Shown here piece after piece: positions 57,376 through 64,000 of a stretch of DNA of 64,000 nt (position 1 is its first letter; each line of letters begins with the position of its first letter). The notes under the pieces were generated by a model that saw nothing but the letters and a program-made list of their open reading frames with translations, was not told the origin of the DNA and did no database searches. The DNA is taken from assembly GCF_000471905.2 (NCBI RefSeq), contig NW_006494719.1, forward strand, positions 717,857-781,856, written 5' to 3'. This stretch comes from Amborella trichopoda (taxonomy: Eukaryota > Streptophyta > Magnoliopsida > Amborellales > Amborellaceae). Made by a program: the position numbers and the translations under genes.

Positions 57376-60227
57376 TGTTTGAACACATTTTTCAAAACCT
57401 TGGTCCATGATAAAGAATAAAGAGGAAGCCAGTCAATGAAGCCTGAAAAAAGAGTGAGATTCTTGATAGTTTCAGAATGGCCCTGCTTCATCGCAATCCG
57501 ATAGGTCTAAGGCAGTGAGCACAAAGAAACAATTTCAGAAAATTCACCTCTAACACCTTGAAATGGACCATGTAATTGGAACGAGCAAACTATCGATCCA
57601 AGGAACGAGCAAACTATCGATCCAAAGTTTTCAAGATTTATGCAAATTTCAAGTCTCGTGATCATGGCCTAAAAACACGATTCATGGCTCGAAGTTGGTA
57701 TCAAATTGATCGCCATGCTGAGCCCTACAAGAAAAAAATCATATTTTGATCAAATGGGCATCAAAGCAACCTCAAATCAGTCATGGAAGATCACACAATT
57801 TCTAGGGCAGCAGCAGGGATTGTTTTGAAATTTTATCTATTGTTAGGCAGGGGCAAAAAACTCCTTTTGCACCCTATTTTTGTAATCTTATTTAATTTAA
57901 TTAAATTTTAATTATCTTCAATTTAAGTAGTTTTGGGTATCCACCCATGTTTGGGCCTAATTTTATATAAACATGCAAAACCTAATTATAAAGGACCTTT
58001 GGTTCATTCTTCAATCATTCAATAAAGAGTTCAATTCTTGCTTCAGTTCGTGGGTACATCTTGGGGAGAGAGAGAGGAGAGAGAATAAAAGGGCTAATAT
58101 CCCTCGATAAGGTAATTTTCTCTTTCCTCCTCTTTTCTCTCATCTCTATCTCTCTCTTTCTCTCTCCTCTTTTCTCTCTCATATCTATCTCTCTTTCTCT
58201 CACTTCTTTTCTCTCTTGTTTATACCTTTCTCTTTCCTGCTTTCATCTTTATCTCTTTCTCTCTCTTTCTCCTTTAATCTATCATGTCTCTCTTTCCCTG
58301 CTCCTCTTTCTTTCTCCATTCATGCATGGCAGACCTATCGTCTGGTGTGATGCCTTCCTGTTCATGAGAAATGAATAATGAGCCACGTCTCAACCTGGAT
58401 GGCAGGCCGAGCCTCTGTCAAAATTCTCTTTCTTTTCCCCTGGCACAGACAACGCAAGCCTATTACCACCGGTGCATTCTCTTTCTTTCTTCTCTTTTGT
58501 CACAGATGGTGCAAGCCTATCGTCGCATGGGCTTTATCTCTCTTTTTTCTCTTCTATCATAGACGGCACAAGCCTATCGTCACCTATGCTTTCTCTCTCT
58601 TTCTTCTCTGCTGTCACAGATGATGCAAGCCTGTCGTTGCCTAGCTTCCTCTCTCTTTCTTCTCTTCTGTGATAGACGGTACAAGCCTGTCGCCGCTTGT
58701 GCTTTGTCTCTCTTTCTTCTTTTCTATCACAGACGGCGCAAGCCTAGCACCACCTGTGCTTTCTCTCTCTTTCTTCTCTTCTTTCACAAACGACACAAGC
58801 CTATCGCCACCTGTGCTTTTTCTCTCTTCTCTTTTGTCACAGATGGCACAAGCCTGTCGTCGCCTGTGCTTTCTCTCTCTTTCTTCTCTTCTGTCACAGA
58901 CATCACAAGCCTATCGTCGCTTGTGTTTTCTCTCTACTTCTTCTTTTTTGTCACAGACGATGCAAGCCTTTCACTGCCTATATTTTCCCTCTCTTTCTTC
59001 TCTTCTATCACAGCCGGCGCAAGCCTAGTGCCACCTATGTTTTCCATCCTGGTTCTTCTATCACAGACGGTGGAAGCTTATCATCGCATGTGTTCTTTCT
59101 CTCTTCTCTTTCTTTTGAAGCAATCGGTGCAAGCCTATTGCCGCCTGTGTTCCTTCTCTCTCTCTCTCTTCTCTCACAGACGACAGAAGCACATCGCCAC
59201 TTGTGTTCTTTTTCTCTCTTCTCACTTGATGTCACAGTTAGTGGAGGACCATCACCGCCTGAGTCTCATCTACCTCTTTCTCACGTCACAACTGGCGGAA
59301 CCTATTGCCGTTTGTGTTTCCTCCTCACTTTTCTTCCTCACGTCATAGCCTGCAGAAGCCATCGTCGTCTGAGTCTTCTATATCCCCATCTCGTTGCCGT
59401 CTATATCATCCTTCTCCTTTCCTTCCCTTCTCTCTCTTCTTCTTCTATCATTGTTTTCTCTCTTACTCTATTTCATCTTCTCTTTTCTCTTCTTTTCTTC
59501 TTCTTCTGTCATTATTTCTCTCTCTTTATATTCGTCTTCTTTCTTTCTCTTACCCTTTCGTTTGACCAAGAGAGGTGAAGACTAGGATTCCATGGTATTC
59601 CAGTTGTCTAGCAGTAATGCTGTTGTGTCAATCAGAGTTATTATGCTCACTTTACTGTCATGATGGCCTAACCATCATGTTAAGCTAGTCGGTATTGATA
59701 CCGTCGTCTTGTTGTAATTCGGTTGAGCCGGTGTGAGTTACTGAGCCCGTTTTACCGCCACGTCAAGTCAATTACTTACTAGTTTAGTCACTGTATCAGT
59801 CTCACCGTCTGGTCAAATTCTTCTAACCCCAATATTTCTTCTCTTATTCTTCTCTTCCTCTTTTTGAATGTGCACACCCGTGTACGTTCCCCAAAGGCAA
59901 GGTGGGGCCCCTTGACCCACTTGTCTTGTATCATTTTCCATATGTGTGTGATTACAGAAACAGGAGAATACAGGTTCAGGGAGGCGATTCCAAACCAGTT
60001 TTACGACTGGGGAGACTTTCTTCAGGATTTAAGAGGGTACCCACGTGAGGTAGCCCGAGTAAGTCTCGAACCCACTTTAAATTCCTCTCTCATTAGTTGG
60101 TCTACCTGCCCTTGTTTTTTAGCAGGGTTCCCGAGAGAGCAATCTCAAGTCCCAGGTTTCCTTAAAACATGAGACACGTGCCAGCAGATCATCCAGATCC
60201 GGAGGGTGAGAACGAGGCACATAACCA
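57376..60227 (+). mobile_element. Plus-strand LTR c inside B LTR
   Basis: Begins tgtttgaacacatttttc and ends cacataacca. Carries TATATAA (57964-57970), AATAAA (58021-58026), AAGGTAA (58109), the CT tract and hairpin array, all in plus orientation. No internal region on either side, so a solo LTR. The left flank is ataag and the right flank ctagg; they match at three of five bases, so the duplication is either mutated or lost. The B LTR continues on both sides (gcggac, then ctaggtcaaggactgc; A has gcggatctggatcgtg). Confidence 0.85.
58320..59390 (+). repeat. Hairpin array of LTR c
   Basis: About 17 units of 45-60 bp: a core such as cacagacggcg (58728-58738) pairing with caccacctgtg (58748-58758), separated by ctttctctctctttcttctc. 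Loop sequence caagcct is nearly constant while the arms vary. Confidence 0.85.
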
Positions 60228-60294
60228 CTAGGTCAAGGACTGCTCTCTCCTTATTCTCATCGGGGGTACAAGGGATGGAAAATGACCTCAAATA

Positions 60295-61257
60295 GCTTGC
60301 CCCACAAAATGTTGTGCTTTGAGAGAAGCGAGAAGTACAACATTCAGAACACAATTGTTCCTTCGACTTCAATTTTCTTCCTGGTCACCGAACCACACGA
60401 ACATAAATGGGATACACAAGCAAAGTTGCTTCCCATAGGGGTGACCAAGGAGCTCAAACAGCTAAGGGTTTTGTTGGCTTACCCCAGATGTGGAGACTTT
60501 TAAGGGATGTGTTTAAAGTCGTCACCCATGTTGGACATATAAGATGCTTTTAAAGTATTCACCCTCATCGAACTTGTTGGTGGCATTGTTTGCTGCTACA
60601 CCAGGTTTACTTTGACAAGTAGGGTACCTCTGTGTAGCCCCCATCTTGCTAAGCATAGTCGAGGGTTTTTGGTGGCGTACCCTAAATGTCTGGTTCGGCC
60701 TGAGAGGGATTTTGACGAGGTGGCCTCGATTGTCTTCACCCTAGTTGTAGGCAGGTATTGACCTGATTTGACAGTTACTTACTTGTGTGGGATCTGGAGG
60801 GATAATTTTAATGTCTACACCTCATTAGATGTATAGCGAAATGATTTATTATTGGGTCCCGATGACAGGATATTCTGCTACTTCTTTTTCTCTTGAAATG
60901 CTGGCTGAAGCAGCTTATGGTGACAAACGCTGCATCAACCTGCTTATTGGTCCGAGCGCACTTTTAGGTTTTTACTTGGATAGGGGAAGAGCTGTTGTAG
61001 AGACGGTTTTCACCAACCTCCTTTTTATTTAGGCTCTTTTGTCATGACCTGACGACCATGTCTGCCTTTCTTATCATTTTTACTCACAGTGCCCTTTCGG
61101 GTTTTCACCATGCTTAGTTTTTATTTTACGGAACACTCTTACTCATGGTTTCGTGACCATGCCTGTCCGTCATTTTTACTTATGGTGTTCCCCTTTGTGG
61201 TTTGCATCATGCCCTTTTTTTTTTTTGTGGGACGTGTTTTAAGGTCATGCCTCTAGG
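60295..61257 (-). other. Element B 3' internal region
   Basis: Same blocks as A 6889-8200: gcttgccccac next to the LTR, gttgcttcccataggggtgacc near 60425, ctgctacaccaggttt near 60592, atgcctgtccgtc near 61160. No gene. Cut at 61257 by LTR d. Confidence 0.75.
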
Positions 61258-64000
61258 TGTTTGAATACATTTTTAACACCTCAAGCCCTTGATGCAGAAT
61301 AAAAGAGAAGCTGGTCAATAAAGCCCCGACTTATAGTTGAATTTTTGACAGTCTCAGAATTACCTTAGAACGGGTGAAAATGTTCCTAAGGACTTCAAAA
61401 GGCCACCTGCCAGGTTTCTTAGCAATCCGACATGTCTAAGGCAATGCAAACAAAGGAACAGTTTTAGAAAAATCTGCCTCTAGCACCCTGAAACGGCCTC
61501 GTAACTAGAACTCTATTTTAGTTGCGTCAAATGGCTATAAGACCACTGCCATGGGATCTGATATGGTCGAAATCCCCCAAGAGTCAAGTTTCGGCTTAAA
61601 CAGATGTTTCAGGACAAAGTTATGCATAAAACATTAAAAAGAGGTAGGTCGCATGCTATTCTAGAGCCGCCTCCTTGCAACAACCTCCATTAAAGGAGTC
61701 TGATTTGCACAATCATGAGCAGCAATTTCAGAGATTCATATCTCACTCGTTTTGAGTCGAATCATGCTCAAAACGTGTTCGTCTCGTTAAGACGAGCATT
61801 TTGATATGTGGCACGCCCCTTGAGGACGCCCGAGTAGGGAGAAAAACTAGAGATAATTGGTGATTTTTTAAGACAGTTGCAAGAAAATTAGCAGTAGCAC
61901 GACCCACTTGAGCAATAATATCACGACGCTCGCGTATCGGATCGACACGAAACTAGTTTCGTCGCATATGTAAGATATGAGGCTATGTACAGGACGCGCT
62001 CCACACATGATGAACGGTTGGATTCGGCACATGAAGGCATCGAAGTTTCTGTAGATTCTGATCGTCGAAATTTAAGATCCGATAAAAAACCCAAGATGGA
62101 AAAGTCTTCATTCGGGCATGAAATTGAGCCACATTTGTTTCAACGCGATAATGACGACATGCTCATTGTAATCCAGTGATGAAATCATGAAAAAACATCA
62201 AGAAACGATTGTACTATTGATCAAAAGTTTTCAAGAGTCATAAAAACTTTGAGTCGCATGATCATGGCTTAAAAACGCGATCCGGAGCTCGAAGTTAGTA
62301 GCAAATTGATCATCATGCCGAGCTCAACAAGAAAGTAATCATCTTTCAGCTAAACAAGTGTTGGAGCAACCCTAAATCGGCTTAGGAAAATCACACACGT
62401 TCTAAGGCAGCAACAGGGACTGTTTTGGATTTTTTATATTGTTGAGCAGGGGCAAAACCATCATTTTGCACCCATTTTTAGATTTTTTTAATTCAAATAA
62501 GTTGTAATTATCATCAATTAGGTTAGATTTTTGGCATCCACTCACGTTTTGAGCCTAATTCTATAAATATATGATAAACCTAATTGTAAGGGGCTTGCTC
62601 TCAAGCTTCGATTTCATGAATAAAATTTAAGAGTTTTACATTGAAATTGTGGGTATGTCTTGGAGAGAGAGAGAGAGGAGAGAGAATAAAAAGTTTGGTA
62701 TCCCTCGATGAAGGTCACTTTCTCTCTCCTCTCTTCTCTCTTCCTCTTTTTTCTTTCTCTCTCCTCTATTCTCTCCCTTCTTATTTTTCTATCTCTCTAC
62801 TCTCCTCTTCTCTCTATCTCTTTCCTTTTAGCTTTAAGCACACATGACAGTAGCCATCATTGTGCGTGTCTCTCTTCTCTCTTTCTCTTATTTCTTTCTC
62901 TCTCCTATTTCCCTCTTTTTCTCTCTCCTCTCCTTTTCCTCAGTCTCATGTTCTTGTCTCAATATTTCTCTTTCTTCCTCTTTCTATCTCTCTCTTCACT
63001 CAACACGCATGGCAGTGGGCCATCGCCGTGCATTTCTTCCATCCCCTTCTTTCTTCTTTTTCCTGCTCTTTCCTTCACTTACTCATCCCCTTTGCTTTTC
63101 TAATCCTTCCTCTCTCTTTCTTGAACTCCTTTCTGCCCTCTCCTCCTTTCTCTTCTTTCCTTCCTTTCTCTTTCCTCTTTCCTAATCTCTCTTATTTCTT
63201 TCTCCATATTCTTTTCTTTGTCTCTCTTCTCCATTCATGCATGACGGTGCCTATCGCTAGGCATGATGTACTCCTTCTTTTAGAACATGCACATTGAGCC
63301 GAGTCTTAACCCGAGTGGCGGGCCAGACCACTGTCCAAGTTCCTCCTGTCTCATGTCGCACATAGTGATGCTCATCGCTCTGCACGACATTCCCTTTCCT
63401 AAACTCTGACAAGGATATTAAACCGGGCCCTTTCCCGAGCGATGCTTCGGGTTGTGTCTAGATGCACGGCGATGCCTATCACCGCACGTGTCTTTTTCTT
63501 ATCCATGTTCTCTTTTTCTCTCTCTCCCCTGTCATGGACGGTAGAACTTATCGCCGTCCATGTTCTCTTTTTCTCTCTCTTTCCTATCATAGACGGTGGA
63601 ACCCATTACCGTTCATGTTCTCTTTTTCTATTTCTTTCCTGTCATGGACGACAGAACCCATTGTTGTCCATGTTCTCTTTTTCTCTCTCCCTTTCCTGTC
63701 ATGGACCGTGAAACCCCATCATTATCCATGCTTCTATCTTTCTTCTCTCTCCTCGGTCATGAACGACATAACCTCATCACCATCTATGCTTTCTCCTCTC
63801 TTCTCTCTCTTCTGTCATGGACGGTGGAATCCCATCGCCGTCCATGCTTCTTTTCCTTTCTTTTTCTTTTGTTTTTCTTCTGTCATAGACGGCGGGACCT
63901 TATCACCGTTCATGTTTATCTCCCTTCTTTCTCTCTCTTCTCTCCTCTTTCTTCTTTCTCTCTCTTCTCCCCTCTTTTTTCTTTCTCTCTCTTCTGACTT
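61258..64000 (+). mobile_element. LTR d, running off the window
   Basis: Begins tgtttgaatacatttttaac and is collinear with LTR c. TATAAATA at 62562-62569, AATAAA at 62619-62624, donor-like AAGGTCACT at 62711, CT tract, then the hairpin array. The 3' end and anything behind it lie beyond 64000, so it may be a solo LTR or the 5' LTR of a full element. The left flank is ctagg (61253-61257). Confidence 0.85.
62840..63925 (+). repeat. Hairpin array of LTR d
   Basis: Weak units near 62846, 63008, 63236 and 63350, then about eight regular units of 55-60 bp from 63450. The core catggacgg (63533-63541) pairs perfectly with ccgtccatg (63554-63562). At 63643-63672 the arms are catggacgac and gttgtccatg, changed on both sides. 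Confidence 0.85.

Larger units (their letters stand above)
53309..60294 (-). mobile_element. 3' LTR of element B, split by LTR c
   Basis: Two pieces, 53309-57375 and 60228-60294, are the two sides of LTR c. The left end tgttaggttcctcgatctc is the family LTR 3' end reversed. The right end reads caaata (caaaca in A), then gcttgccccac, matching A's LTR border and polypurine-like site. So this is a 3' LTR whose body lies to the right, inserted into A. It contains the 20-bp array, hairpin array, long GA tract, TATA (56103-56110) and AATAAA (minus, 56062-56057). Confidence 0.8.

Noticed and set aside
58620-59348. 242-codon open frame on the plus strand
   Set aside because: It is the LTR c hairpin array read through; neighbouring frames are also open, and no domain or start context is seen.
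53309-60294. 5' LTR of element A
   Set aside because: No primer-binding site lies next to it on the A side, and a polypurine-like site lies on its other side, so it is a 3' LTR of another element.
58320-63925. CRISPR-like regular repeats with palindromic cores
   Set aside because: Plant retrotransposon context, units vary, spacers are low-complexity CT tracts and no cas gene exists.

Overview
This is plant nuclear DNA from a repeat-rich, gene-poor region, most likely of a flowering plant with a large genome. I see no host gene, no rRNA or tRNA gene and no CRISPR array. Almost every base belongs to giant Ty3/gypsy LTR retrotransposons stacked inside one another. Their domain order is gag, protease, reverse transcriptase (RT), RNase H, a second archaeal-type RNase H (aRNH), then integrase. 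The second RNase H is a hallmark of the Tat/Ogre lineage. All coding regions are broken by stops and frameshifts.

Layout. Bases 1-435 are a foldback MITE. Element A (minus strand, oldest) has its 3' LTR at 469-6888; that LTR carries a solo LTR of another family (S, 2595-5289, target-site duplication agaag). A's 3' internal region (6889-9105) is interrupted by element E and resumes at 48421-53308, where A's pol reads on the minus strand. Element E (plus strand, 9106-48420) is the same family as A. It has 2.7-2.8 kb LTRs and a perfect 5-bp duplication, gtgtg. E's gag is split by a reverse-oriented LTR of its own family (II, 14693 to about 17766). E's RT is split by element I (20092-38205, about 18 kb, LTRs of about 1.44 kb, duplication acaag). 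E's RT reading resumes at 38206 exactly where it stopped at 19872. From 53309 a third family member, B (minus strand), begins with its 3' LTR inside A's gag-pol. That LTR holds a plus-strand LTR (c, 57376-60227). B's 3' internal region holds another (d), which runs off the window.

Points of interest. (1) LTRs of the A/E/B family carry, downstream of their TATA box, arrays of short hairpins. Repeat sequence differs from copy to copy but base pairing is kept, by compensatory changes and G-U pairs. (2) Element I carries over 25 dispersed copies of a different 23-24-bp hairpin. (3) Element I carries, antisense to pol, a degenerate gene with plant mobile domain (PMD) features and an apparent intron. 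(4) The left E/I junction is scrambled, with three LTR starts and a duplicated piece of RT.

Order of events inferred from nesting: A first; E into A; I into E; S, B, c, d and II as later insertions into A-, B- or E-family DNA. All alignments were made by eye, so divergence figures and some borders are approximate.
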